From Limiplasma sp036652695 (GTDB lineage Bacteria > Bacillota > Clostridia > Christensenellales > Aristaeellaceae), in NCBI GenBank assembly GCA_036652695.1, contig JAVVVJ010000004.1, forward strand, positions 13,440-77,439: a DNA stretch of 64,000 nucleotides. The letters are read 5' to 3'. Below the pieces are notes generated by a model. It made no database searches, was not told the DNA's origin, and was given only the letters and a program-made list of their open reading frames with translations. The position numbers and the translations under genes are program-made. Within the stretch, counting starts at the first letter, position 1; the number at the start of each line of letters is the position of its first letter. This document shows, piece after piece, positions 16,649 through 25,089 of this stretch.

Positions 16649-17046
16649 GGCTGCGCCTCCTTTGGAAGGTAGCATGCGCAGGGAAAGGTGAACAGCTCGC
16701 GCGCGTCGCTTCGAACCGTAATGGTGGCGGTTCGCAGCTGCCCCGCTGGCTGGCTGAGCCGCTGAAGTGTTACATAGAGGTCAAAACCAGCCGCATTGGT
16801 CAACACATAGTATCCGTCCGCACCCATGAAGCCAAGGCGCAACAGCAGCTCGTCTGGCGTGGCGGTCAGCGAAAGCTGCTCCGCCACATCCTCGGCCTGT
16901 GCAAGGGCGGTTTTGAGAAGCTTGCTTTCCACAGTCTTTTGTTGCGCCGTCGCAAAGACCTGCACAATCACAACCTGCGATAGGGAAAAGAATAAAATTG
17001 CGATAATCAGCTCGATGAGCAGCATGTTCCCTTTGCTGTTTTTCAT
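16645..17046 (-). CDS. Prepilin-like protein
   Basis: 133 residues with a type IV pilin-like N-terminus: short basic leader MKNSKGN, then MLLIELIIAILFFSLSQVVIV, where a Glu five residues into the hydrophobic stretch matches the conserved pilin E5. The cleavage point would be at Gly6/Asn7, atypical but plausible. The remainder is a small extracytoplasmic domain with two C-terminal cysteines (FPCACYLP). Start ATG at 17046 overlaps the upstream gene's stop by four bases. Probably a minor pseudopilin. Confidence 0.75.
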   Translation of the reverse strand: MKNSKGNMLLIELIIAILFFSLSQVVIVQVFATAQQKTVESKLLKTALAQAEDVAEQLSLTATPDELLLRLGFMGADGYYVLTNAAGFDLYVTLQRLSQPAGQLRTATITVRSDARELFTFPCACYLPKEAQP

Positions 17047-17552
17047 GGCATACCCGCCTCTCCGGCACGCAGGGCGATGTGCATGAGCGGGCTGTTCGCG
17101 CCGCCGACCTCCACACGCAAAAGCCGTTCGTCGACCATCTCAATGCGCAGGGACGAAAGTGCGCAGAGCGGCTCGCCAAGCTCGGGGTCGAAGGCTTCGT
17201 TCGCTTCGGCAAAATATTCGCGGAGCATGCCGTCCGCTGCGTAGATGCGCGTTTCATAGCATGTGCCATCCGCCGTTTCACGCAGGCAGAGCAGATCAAC
17301 GCCGTCCGTGGTGCGAATGCTGACAGCGCCCACGGCATCGTACGCATGCACCTTGTTGAGCAGGTAGCTTAACACGATTTGCTCATCGCTGTTGCGCGTG
17401 GAGGCTTGATCGACATTGCGGTATGCGCGGATGCTGATGAGCGTGAGCGTGGTGGACAGAAGCGCAAATAGCCCAATCAGGCAGAATACAAAAAAACCAG
17501 AAACCGCGTGGCTTCGCTCGGTTCCCACAGAGCGGCGCGGGTGATTACTCAT
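17043..17552 (-). CDS. DUF4860-like membrane-anchored pilus-operon protein
   Basis: 169 residues from the ATG at 17552. An N-terminal Arg/Ser stretch (SVGTERSHAVSGFF) leads into one helix (about 17-43), followed by an external domain with paired cysteines (LLCLRETADGTCYE). The SHAVSGFF-helix start resembles DUF4860 proteins found beside type IV pilin genes in Clostridia; this is from memory. The frame upstream of 17552 overlaps another gene and is not used. It overlaps the preceding gene by eight bases. Likely a structural minor component. Confidence 0.72.
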   Translation of the reverse strand: MSNHPRRSVGTERSHAVSGFFVFCLIGLFALLSTTLTLISIRAYRNVDQASTRNSDEQIVLSYLLNKVHAYDAVGAVSIRTTDGVDLLCLRETADGTCYETRIYAADGMLREYFAEANEAFDPELGEPLCALSSLRIEMVDERLLRVEVGGANSPLMHIALRAGEAGMP

Positions 17553-17880
17553 ACTGCGCACCCCCCACTGGTATGACGCTGATATTCGGCAGCAGATTGG
17601 AGGCAAAGCCGTCCAGCGATACGATAAAGCGGCTCTCATCATAGGCAAGGCCATAATGTGCGCGGAGCTCCTCAACACTTGCGGGATAGCGCCCCTCCAC
17701 CGCGTAGCAAAGCATCGTGGCGCGGCGCACGGCCTGCTCAAGCGTAGCGGCTTGCTCCCGCTCGCTGCGCGCATCCACCTGCGCAAGCCCAACCCACAAC
17801 ACGCATAGCAGCAGCAGGAACACCAACGCGGTGATCCAAAGGCCGCGCATGGGGTGAGGGCGATGAGTCAAACTCTCCAC
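17545..17880 (-). CDS. Small single-TM pilus-operon protein, GspG-like ectodomain
   Basis: 111 residues. One membrane helix at about 15-35, then an extracytoplasmic part with CYAVEGRYPASVEELRAHYGL, which resembles the EG.YP..L..L signature of GspG-type pseudopilins. There is no prepilin leader with G-E. The start is GTG at 17880, seven bases after AAGGAGGGG; an in-frame ATG at 17850 is the alternative. It lies between pilC and the DUF4860-like gene. Confidence 0.7.
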   Translation of the reverse strand: MESLTHRPHPMRGLWITALVFLLLLCVLWVGLAQVDARSEREQAATLEQAVRRATMLCYAVEGRYPASVEELRAHYGLAYDESRFIVSLDGFASNLLPNISVIPVGGAQYE

Positions 17881-17916
17881 ATGAACCCCTCCTTCTGGAA
17901 AAGGCTGTGCCTGCCA

Positions 17917-18957
17917 TTAGGCGATGCCGCCCATGATGCTCAAAAGGGGCAGCATGACAGCCAGCAAAATGGCGCCCACAACAATCGACATGAGCGCTAC
18001 AAGCGATGGCTCAATGATAGAGACCAAATGGCTGATTTGGTCGTCCGTTTCCTGCTCGTAGAGCTTTGCGAGCTTGACCATCACGCGATCTGCCTGACCC
18101 GCGCGGAACCCAACGCTCACCATGCGGCAGTGCAGAGGCTCAAAGAGGCCGATTTTTTCCATCGCCTCCGGGAAGGCCATGCCAGCGGCCATTTCCTTGC
18201 GGCAGGCGCAAACCTTCGCGCGAATTTCCTCATCCGAATAGAGCGTTTCAATCAGCTCAAGGCTTTCCTCCAGCGGGTAGCCGCTGCTCATGAGCATGGC
18301 GAGGGTGGCGGCGAAGCGCGTTGCGCAGACCTTGCGGTTGAGCCTGCCAAGAGGGCTGAAAATGCGGAACACAACACGCTTGGAGCGGTGTGTACGATCC
18401 AGCTTTAGCAGCGCTAGCAACGCCAGCGTCAGCACAATCAGCACGCCCGCGCCAATCAGCACGCCCTTGCCCACGCCGATGGATATACCCATCCACGGAG
18501 AGGCGGATACGTTCAGCCCTAGGCTCATAAATACGTTTTCAAAGATCGGCATGACGCGCAAAATCAGCACGGCAATCAAAACCGCCATCATGGAAATCAG
18601 CAGCAGCGGGTAGAGCACCGCGTTTTGGATGGCGCGGCGGTTTTGAGTTTCGCGGTCATAATACTCGGAAAGCTCCTGCATGACGCCTTCCAGATTGCCG
18701 GTTTTCTCGCCGATGTTGGTCATTTCCATGATATACGAGGGGAAAACGCCAGCCGCTTGCAGCCCTTGATACAGGCTGCCCGTTTCCGCAACGGCCTTGT
18801 CCATTGCCGCAAAGCAGGGGGCGTAGCGGGTGCCATGGTAGTTTTCGCTCAATGCCTCCACGCCATCGTGCAGGGGCAGCCCAGCGCGCAAAATCAGAGC
18901 GACCTGCTCGCATAGTACGGAAAGTTCCTCGCTTTTCAAAAACCCCTTGCGATCCAT
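17917..18957 (-). CDS. pilC: Type II secretion/type IV pilus inner-membrane platform protein (PilC/GspF family)
   Basis: 346 residues of the GspF/PilC family, the inner-membrane platform on which the ATPase acts. Two T2SSF cytoplasmic domains are seen: residues 1-125 with GLPLHDGVEALS, and 190-310 with SSGYPLEESLELI and VGFRAGQADRVM. Membrane helices fall near 110-135, 150-180 and the C-terminus (ALMSIVVGAILLAVMLPLLSI). Length is a little short of the usual 400 because the N-terminal extension is lacking. GGGAGGAACGG precedes the ATG at 18957. Confidence 0.93.
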   Translation of the reverse strand: MDRKGFLKSEELSVLCEQVALILRAGLPLHDGVEALSENYHGTRYAPCFAAMDKAVAETGSLYQGLQAAGVFPSYIMEMTNIGEKTGNLEGVMQELSEYYDRETQNRRAIQNAVLYPLLLISMMAVLIAVLILRVMPIFENVFMSLGLNVSASPWMGISIGVGKGVLIGAGVLIVLTLALLALLKLDRTHRSKRVVFRIFSPLGRLNRKVCATRFAATLAMLMSSGYPLEESLELIETLYSDEEIRAKVCACRKEMAAGMAFPEAMEKIGLFEPLHCRMVSVGFRAGQADRVMVKLAKLYEQETDDQISHLVSIIEPSLVALMSIVVGAILLAVMLPLLSIMGGIA

Positions 18958-18986
18958 AATCCGTTCCTCCCTTGGAGTGCATTTGC

Positions 18987-19847
18987 CTAGTACATACTTT
19001 CGGTGGAATAGGTGCTTACGTTGATCTGACAGATATCAGAAGTGGGGTCGCAGCGCACCCACTGACCCTGCAAAAGCACCTCGTTCCACGCATGATAGGT
19101 GCGATCCGCATAGCCGATTACGAGCTGCGCGGGAATGCCCTGTGAGCGCAGCATGCAGGCAGTCAACGCGGCCAAGTCAAAGCAAATGCCCTTGCGGCTT
19201 TCAAATACGCCGTCCAGCACGGGCACGTACCCGCTCGCTATTTCTTTTGAATGCACGGCGTTGGCAAGATCATAGTCGTATTGATAGTTGGATACGATGT
19301 ACTGATAGATGGCCTTGAACTTATCATCGTCCGTCGCAAGCCCATTGCAGAGGGTTTGCGCTTCTTTTACCGCAAGCGTTTCAGCGTTGTAATTGACATA
19401 CTGGTTTGGATGCCGGTATGGATTGGCCGCGTCGGATAGCGATACCTTGAAGCTGATGCTGGAAACGGGGCGGTATTTTCTGCCCGACACCTGTGCCAAA
19501 ACCTGTATTTTGTATTTTCCATTGCCAAGCTGTAGGGGAAAGGCTTCATATTCGCCGTTGGAATTAAGGTCGTAGGTAAGGGTGTATTTGCCGCAGGAGA
19601 TGCGCAGCTTCAGCTTTTCGGAGGTAGGCTCCTGCATGATGCGCAGGTATCCATCCGATGCCGTGCTCGCGTCAACGGTGGTGCCGCTTTTTTGGTAGAT
19701 GCCGCCTTGAGCCGCAAAGGAAATCAAAAGGCTGATCAGCATATAGCTGATGCTAACAAGCAACATCAAAGCGCAGCGCATTGGCCTGCTTTGGCGTGAG
19801 CCGTGCCGCTGCAGGCGAGCAGCTGAGAGGCCAATCATGCGCTTCAC
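18987..19847 (-). CDS. Exported or membrane-anchored transglutaminase-like protein
   Basis: 286 residues. A basic N-terminus and one helix (about 24-46) anchor or export the protein. The C-terminal half is a transglutaminase/protease-like domain with the triad C222 (RKGICFDLAAL), H252 (YHAWNEV) and D267 (RCDPTSD). The middle 60-140 region looks beta-rich, with repeated LKLRISCGKYTLTY-type strands. It could crosslink or cleave surface proteins. It is the first gene of the minus-strand pilus operon, 30 bases before pilC, which suggests action on pilus or cell-wall proteins; that is inference. Confidence 0.83.
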   Translation of the reverse strand: MKRMIGLSAARLQRHGSRQSRPMRCALMLLVSISYMLISLLISFAAQGGIYQKSGTTVDASTASDGYLRIMQEPTSEKLKLRISCGKYTLTYDLNSNGEYEAFPLQLGNGKYKIQVLAQVSGRKYRPVSSISFKVSLSDAANPYRHPNQYVNYNAETLAVKEAQTLCNGLATDDDKFKAIYQYIVSNYQYDYDLANAVHSKEIASGYVPVLDGVFESRKGICFDLAALTACMLRSQGIPAQLVIGYADRTYHAWNEVLLQGQWVRCDPTSDICQINVSTYSTESMY

Positions 19848-19911
19848 CGTCTTTCTTCCTATGTGTATCAGGGCAATATGTTCATGAGCGCAGGGTACTA
19901 TTTCCTATTCT

Positions 19912-19940
19912 ATTCTATCTTTTTTCGCTTACCACGTCAA
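19912..19940 (-). promoter_or_regulatory. Sigma-A promoter of the pilus operon
   Basis: Minus strand TTGACG (19935-19940) and TAGAAT (19912-19917) with a 17-base spacer, about 65 bases before the transglutaminase start. Confidence 0.68.
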
Positions 19941-19965
19941 GGCGGCCAATGAAGGAATTTGACAC

Positions 19966-19994
19966 TTGACAGTCTATGGAAAGCAAAGTATGAT
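19966..19994 (+). promoter_or_regulatory. Sigma-A promoter of the XRE regulator
   Basis: Consensus TTGACA (19966-19971), 17 bases, TATGAT (19989-19994). Divergent from the pilus operon promoter, with 25 bases between the -35 boxes. Confidence 0.78.
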
Positions 19995-20034
19995 AAGCAT
20001 GAAAGGCGAACATATGTTCGTGGAGGCGATGGAA

Positions 20035-20262
20035 ATGATACGAACGGACTTGCTGCGGCAAAGGATCACAGAACATGGCCTTACACAGGCGCATGTTGCG
20101 CAAAGGCTCGGCATGACCACCCGAACCTTTTACAAGCGGATGAAGGCTGGCGTTTTTCGCTCCGATGAGCTGGAGGAGATGATGGCAATGCTGGGGATTG
20201 AGGACCTGCGCATGCTGTTTGGCTCGGAGGCGAACATCCGCAAACATGCCGCTGATCTGTGA
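20035..20262 (+). CDS. XRE/Cro-type HTH regulator
   Basis: A 75-residue Cro/C1-type DNA-binding protein with little beyond the helix-turn-helix (LTQAHVAQRLGMTTRTFYKRMKAG, about 18-41). The start at 20035 is chosen because GGAGG at 20022-20026 is eight bases upstream and the promoter -10 ends at 19994; upstream ATGs at 19999 and 20014 lack a ribosome site. It shares the intergenic region with the pilus operon, so it may regulate itself or that operon; no direct evidence. Confidence 0.8.
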   Translation: MIRTDLLRQRITEHGLTQAHVAQRLGMTTRTFYKRMKAGVFRSDELEEMMAMLGIEDLRMLFGSEANIRKHAADL

Positions 20263-20324
20263 AAACGCGTGCCGCGCGTGCGGGGGTTGCCTGCGCTGCG
20301 CGGCGCTTTGGGAGGAGGAGCATC

Positions 20325-20810
20325 ATGACGGTGGAAAGAATGGAAACCACGCAGGTGTACCGCGACGATATCTGCGAGCTAAAGCAAACGCTGTGCAGGG
20401 TGGACGAAATTCATCGCGAGGTTACACGCGCGGCAGGGCGCATCAAGTGGCTACAGCTGAGCGCTGAGCGCGCCAATAGCAGGCTTACGCCGGTGTACTA
20501 CGGGCGCGGGGTGGAGCATAGCCGTGTGGAACAGGGCGTGCTGGAGAGCGAGGCGGAGCGCTGGGGAATTGTGCAGCTCAAGCAGGAGCTGCAGGCGCTG
20601 CTGGAAACGGTTCGACCGTTGGTGGAACGGTTGCCGCCAGGCCTTTTGCGCGCCATCGCCACCCAGCGCTACTTGGACGGTGTGCCCTGCGGGGTGATTG
20701 CCAAGCGGATGTGCTATAGCCGCTGCTACATCTACCGCTTGCTGGAAACGGCAACGGACAGGCTGTGTGAGATGGACGGTAGCCGCCCGCCGCCTCATCA
20801 AAAAATGTAA
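20325..20810 (+). CDS. Sigma-region-4-like HTH protein (phage ArpU/DUF1492-type)
   Basis: 161 residues. The N-terminal two thirds are helical and coiled-coil-like (CELKQTLCRVDEIHREVTR, then repeated LKQELQALLETV). The C-terminus has an HTH: LRAIATQRYLDGVPCGVIAKRMCYSRCYIYRLLETA, in the style of sigma-70 region 4 and of late-gene regulators in Gram-positive phages. GGAGGAGGA sits seven bases before the ATG at 20325. It follows the XRE gene by 62 bases. No other phage genes are nearby, so it is either a prophage remnant or a domesticated regulator. Confidence 0.7.
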   Translation: MTVERMETTQVYRDDICELKQTLCRVDEIHREVTRAAGRIKWLQLSAERANSRLTPVYYGRGVEHSRVEQGVLESEAERWGIVQLKQELQALLETVRPLVERLPPGLLRAIATQRYLDGVPCGVIAKRMCYSRCYIYRLLETATDRLCEMDGSRPPPHQKM

Positions 20811-20907
20811 GCGAGCAGGGAAGGATCGTAGCCCATCCCGCGCGTGCGCACACGTTGCCAACTCACCAAGCGGGTACAAAAAATCACAGCGCGCGGCATT
20901 TCGCTTT

Positions 20908-20955
20908 AAGCCTCCGAATGGTATGCTGAATAAGCAAAAATCCATTCGGAGGCTT
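20908..20955. other. 14-bp inverted repeat upstream of the GH94 gene
   Basis: AAGCCTCCGAATGG (20908-20921) is perfectly complementary to 20942-20955 with a 20-base loop. There is no T tract. A TATGCT (20922-20927) lies just inside the loop with a weak TTTCGC 17 bases upstream, so it could be an operator around a promoter as well as an RNA hairpin. Confidence 0.55.
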
Positions 20956-20992
20956 GTCACATGCTTGTGACTTTGAAAGGATGATTCTAAGG

Positions 20993-23374
20993 ATGAGATA
21001 CGGACGCTTTGATGATGAGCAACGCGAATATGTGGTGGAGAGCGTGAATGCGCCCCAAAGCCTGACCAACTACTTAGGGCAGCGCAAGCTAGGCGCGGTG
21101 GTGAACCAAAACGCGGGCGGCTATCTATGGAACACAAGCCCGCAGTACCATCGGGTTACGCGGTTTCGCCCCAATGGCGTGCCGATGGATGGGCCGGGGC
21201 ATTACGTCTATGTGCGCGACGATGACACCGGCGCGTATTGGTCCTTGAGCTGGCAGCCCACGGGGCTTCCGCTGGAGCAGGCGAAATATGAGTGCCGCCA
21301 TGGCTTTGGCTATTCCACCTACCGCTGTGAAAACCAGGGCATCGAGGGCGCACAGACGCTCTTTATCCCTTTGGATGACGATGTGGAGCTGTGGGAAATA
21401 CGGCTCAAAAACAAATCCGCCAAGCCGCGCGCACTAAGCCTGTATGGCTACTGCGAGTTCAGCTTTCACCATATCGATATGGATAACCAAAACTTTCAGA
21501 TGAGCCTCTATGCGGCAGGCTCGCGCTACGTAAACGGCGCGGTGGAATATGAGCTGCATTATGAGGAGAACAGCCACGAGTTCTTTACCGCATCCTTTGT
21601 GCCGGATGGCTTTGACTGCCTTCGCGATTCCTTCCTTGGGGCGTATCGCACCGAGCGCGACCCCATCGCCGTAGAGGAGGGGCGCATGCGCCAGAGCGCG
21701 GAGCTAGGCGGCAATCACTGTGGCGCGTTGCAAAAGCTCTATGTGCTAAAGCCCGGCGAGGAGGTGCGCGCGCGCTTTTTGTTGGGCACGGGCGACGCGG
21801 CAGCCGCCGCTAAAGCCCGCGAAAAATATACGGATGCCTATGCGGATCGCGCGTTCATTGAGCTTCGCGGCTACTGGGAAAACAAACTTTCGCGCTTGCA
21901 GGTAAAAACCCCGGATGCGGACATCGACCGCAGCCTCAACCTATGGAACCTGTACCAGAGCCAGGTGAACGTGTCGTTTAGCCGCTTTGCCAGCTTTATC
22001 GAGGTGGGCGGGCGCACGGGGCTTGGCTATCGCGATACCGCACAGGATACGATGTGCATCCCGCATGCCGATCCGGCAATGTGCAAAAAGCGCATTGAGC
22101 AGCTTTTGCACGGGCAGGTTCGGCAGGGCTACGGGCTGCACCTGTTTGACCCCGCATGGTTTGAGCCGGAAAAGAAGCAGAGCTTCAACTCGCCTACCGT
22201 GGTGCCCACGCCGGATAAGGGCGGCATGATTCACGGCCTGAAGGATGCCTGCGCCGATGACGCGCTGTGGCTGATCCCCGCAATTGCGGAATATGTGCGC
22301 GAAACCGGCGAGACGGCATTTCTAGATCAAGTTATTCCCTATGCGGATGAGGGGGAGGACACCGTATACCGCCACATGTGCGCCACCCTTGATTTCAGCT
22401 TTGCGCAAATTGGGCAGAACGGCATCTGCAAGGGGCTTCGCGCGGATTGGAACGATTGCCTCAACCTTGGCGGCGGCGAAAGCGCCATGGTGAGCTTTCT
22501 ATTGCTGTGGGCGGTGGCGCATTTTTGCGATGTGGCGCGCCATCTGGGCCGCACAGCGGACGCGGAGGCCTATGGCGCGAAGGCCGAGGCAATGCGCGAC
22601 CTCTGCCGCCGCACCCTATGGGATGGACAGTGGTTTTTGCGCGGCATAACGGGCGCAAACAAGCCCATCGGCTCGCATACCGCCACGGAGGGCAAGGTGC
22701 ATCTGGAGAGCAACACATGGGCGGTCATCAGCAATGTGGCAACGCATGAGCAGGGGCTGAGCTGCATGAACGCGGTGGACGAATATCTGTATACCCCCTA
22801 CGGCCTGATGCTCAACGCGCCGAGCTTCCGCACGCCGGACGATAGCATTGGCTTTGTCACCCGCGTATACCCGGGCGTCAAGGAGAATGGCGCCATCTTT
22901 AGCCATTCCAACCCGTGGGCATGGGTGGCGGAGTGCATGCTTGGGCGCGGCGATCGCGCCATGAAGCAGTATCTGGCGCTTCTGCCTGAAAAGCAGAACG
23001 ATCAGATGGAGGTTCGCCAAGCAGAACCGTATAGCTACTGCCAGTTCATCATGGGGCGCGATCATACCGCGCACGGCAGGGCACGCCATCCCTTCATGAC
23101 CGGTTCGGCGGGGTGGAGCTACTACGCGGCCACGCGCTACATGATGGGCATTCGCCCCGGCTTTGACGAGCTGACCATCGATCCCTGCATCCCTGCGGCA
23201 TGGGACGGCTTTACCGCCGTGCGTAAATGGCGCGGAGCTACCTACCGCATTGCTGTGCAAAACCAGGATCATGTGCAAAAAGGCGTGCGCGCGCTCTATG
23301 TGGATGGCATACAGGTGGAGCATGTGCCTTGCTTCCCATCTGGCGAGCATGCCGTGCGGGTTGTTATGGGCTGA
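20993..23374 (+). CDS. GH94 family disaccharide phosphorylase (cellobiose phosphorylase-like)
   Basis: 793-residue GH94 inverting phosphorylase, which splits a beta-glucoside with phosphate into an alpha-sugar 1-phosphate and a free sugar. It starts MRYGRFDDEQREYVV, as GH94 enzymes do. The general acid is D488 in GLRADWNDCLN, at the position known for cellobiose phosphorylase. VGGRTGLGYRDTAQD, the CENQGIEGAQTLF sandwich segment and the C-terminal FMTGSAGWSYYAATRYMMGIRPG are also typical. No signal peptide, so cytoplasmic. Substrate may be cellobiose, a cellodextrin, laminaribiose or chitobiose; context with a phosphohexomutase fits any sugar 1-phosphate product. The ATG at 20993 is preferred over 20981 by homology. 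Confidence 0.9.
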   Translation: MRYGRFDDEQREYVVESVNAPQSLTNYLGQRKLGAVVNQNAGGYLWNTSPQYHRVTRFRPNGVPMDGPGHYVYVRDDDTGAYWSLSWQPTGLPLEQAKYECRHGFGYSTYRCENQGIEGAQTLFIPLDDDVELWEIRLKNKSAKPRALSLYGYCEFSFHHIDMDNQNFQMSLYAAGSRYVNGAVEYELHYEENSHEFFTASFVPDGFDCLRDSFLGAYRTERDPIAVEEGRMRQSAELGGNHCGALQKLYVLKPGEEVRARFLLGTGDAAAAAKAREKYTDAYADRAFIELRGYWENKLSRLQVKTPDADIDRSLNLWNLYQSQVNVSFSRFASFIEVGGRTGLGYRDTAQDTMCIPHADPAMCKKRIEQLLHGQVRQGYGLHLFDPAWFEPEKKQSFNSPTVVPTPDKGGMIHGLKDACADDALWLIPAIAEYVRETGETAFLDQVIPYADEGEDTVYRHMCATLDFSFAQIGQNGICKGLRADWNDCLNLGGGESAMVSFLLLWAVAHFCDVARHLGRTADAEAYGAKAEAMRDLCRRTLWDGQWFLRGITGANKPIGSHTATEGKVHLESNTWAVISNVATHEQGLSCMNAVDEYLYTPYGLMLNAPSFRTPDDSIGFVTRVYPGVKENGAIFSHSNPWAWVAECMLGRGDRAMKQYLALLPEKQNDQMEVRQAEPYSYCQFIMGRDHTAHGRARHPFMTGSAGWSYYAATRYMMGIRPGFDELTIDPCIPAAWDGFTAVRKWRGATYRIAVQNQDHVQKGVRALYVDGIQVEHVPCFPSGEHAVRVVMG

Positions 23375-23406
23375 AAAGGCGAAAAGTCACCCATCCGCGC
23401 CGGGGC

Positions 23407-23435
23407 TTGCGAACATGCCTAGGCGGTGGTATGAT
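23407..23435 (+). promoter_or_regulatory. Sigma-A promoter of the phosphohexomutase gene
   Basis: TTGCGA (23407-23412), 17 bases, TATGAT (23430-23435), 42 bases before the ATG. Confidence 0.6.
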
Positions 23436-23477
23436 ATCGGCGTTATCTCATTGATTGCTGAAACGGAGGAATCTCCT

Positions 23478-24900
23478 ATGATTTCATTTGGCACAGGCGG
23501 CTGGCGCGCCATTATTGGCGAGGATTTTACCAAGGAAAACGTGCAAAAGCTCACGCAGGCGCTTGCCCTGCGCATGAAGGCTGAGGATGAGCAGGACAAG
23601 AGCTTCTGCATTGGCTATGATCGGCGTTTTTTGAGCCGTCAGGCCNNNNNNNNNNTGGGCTGCGGAGGTCATGGCGGGTGCGGGCATTCACGTGCTGCTC
23701 ATCAACCGCGAGGCGCCTACACCGCTCATTATGTTTACGGTGCAATACTATGGCCTAGCCTATGGCATGGCTGTGACCGCCAGCCACAACCCGGCGCTGT
23801 ACAATGGCGTGAAGCTCTTCACCAAGGGCGGGCGCGACGCTGAGGAAAACGTGACCAACGAGGTGGGCGCCGCCGCTAACCGCATCAAGACGGAGGAAAT
23901 CACTGCGATTTTGTATGCCAAAGCCATCGCGGCGGGCATGGTGCAGGAGATCAACCCGCAAAACCAATATCTGGATGCTATCATCCGCGGCGTGAATATG
24001 GATGCAATCCGCAGCCGTAATTTGCAGATCATCCTCGATCCCATGTACGGCGTAAGCCGCACCTCTATGCAGACCATTCTGCTCACCGCACGCTGCGATG
24101 TGAATGTGATCCATGAGCGGCATGATACGCTCTTTGGCGGTCGCCTGCCCGCGCCCAATGTGGATACGCTTGGCGCGTTGCAGGCCGCGGTGCTGGAGGG
24201 GCATGCGGATATCGGCATTGCCACGGATGGCGATGCCGACCGCCTTGGCATTATCGATGACAAGGGCAATTTCGTTCACCCAAACCAGATTCTTGTGCTG
24301 CTTTATTACTACCTGCTCAAATACAAGCAGTGGCACGGCCCGGCTGTGCGCAACATCGCTACGACGCATTTGCTGGATCGCGTTGCAAAGGCGTTTGGCG
24401 AGGCCTGCTATGAAGTGCCCGTTGGCTTTAAGCATGTTTCCGCCGCCATGCAGCGCCATAACGCCGTCATTGGCGGCGAGAGCAGCGGCGGCCTTACCGT
24501 GCGCGGCCACATCAACGGCAAGGATGGCATCTACGCCGGTACCTTGCTTGTGGAAATGCTGAGCGTGACTGGCAAAAAGCTCAGCGCCCTCATGCAGGAT
24601 ATCTACGCCGAGTTTGGCACTACCTACATGGCGGAAAACGATTGGCCGTTTGATGAGGAAATCAAAACCAAGCTTTTGAAGCTCTTGATGGAGGATAAGA
24701 AGCTCCCCGCCTTCCCCGTGCCGGTGGTGGGCACCAACTACATGGACGGCTGCAAGGTGCTCTTTGAAAACGGCTGGATCATTGCGCGTTTCAGCGGCAC
24801 AGAGCCGCGCCTGCGCGTGTTTTGCGAAATGCCCACCCGTGCCGAGGCCGAACGTCTGGTGCGTGTAATGGCTGAATTCCTAGAACTCCCCACGGCGTAA
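23478..24900 (+). CDS. Phosphoglucomutase/phosphomannomutase family protein (interrupted by a 10-N gap)
   Basis: An alpha-D-phosphohexomutase, about 474 residues, which would turn glucose 1-phosphate from GH94 into glucose 6-phosphate. The N-terminus MISFGTGGWRAIIGEDFT is typical. The phosphoserine loop is TASHNPALYNG, the Mg loop is ATDGDADRLG, the sugar-binding loop GGESSGGL is intact and the phosphate loop is RFSGTEPRLRV. Ten Ns at 23646-23655 put the two halves out of frame (QA before, WAAEVMAG after); the true spacing should be a multiple of three. This is an assembly matter, not a mutation. Substrate could be glucose, mannose or glucosamine phosphate. Confidence 0.88.
23646..23655. other. 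Assembly gap of 10 N
   Basis: Ten unknown bases inside the phosphohexomutase gene; not a multiple of three, so the apparent frameshift is a placeholder effect. Confidence 0.97.
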
Positions 24901-25089
24901 CGGGGGGGAGGAAAAGGGGAGCGCGCGGGGCTTTGCTCTTGCCCCATGATGCGCCCGCGCATGCGCGGGCTCAATGCTTATGCTGAAACGCTGCAAATGC
25001 CACCTTGAAGGAATTCCTAAGGGCAAAGCCCTTAGGCGGTGGACGTTGGGAGGTGCCGCCTCCCAACGTCTCTCCCGAAAGGAGCGCTG
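24901..25089. repeat. Palindrome-rich intergenic block
   Basis: Three strong palindromes in 190 bases: CCCGCGCATGCGCGGG (24954-24969), CCTAAGGGC-AAA-GCCCTTAGG (25016-25036) and a 12-bp stem GACGTTGGGAGG (25042-25053) with 25059-25070. GGGGCTTTGC at 24927 is the complement of a motif at 4652. No T tract. Likely a dispersed palindromic element or mRNA-end structures between the mutase and the sensor kinase gene. Confidence 0.6.

Noticed and set aside
20035..20810. Prophage or integrative element boundary
   Set aside because: No integrase, attachment repeats or structural genes around; only two small regulators.
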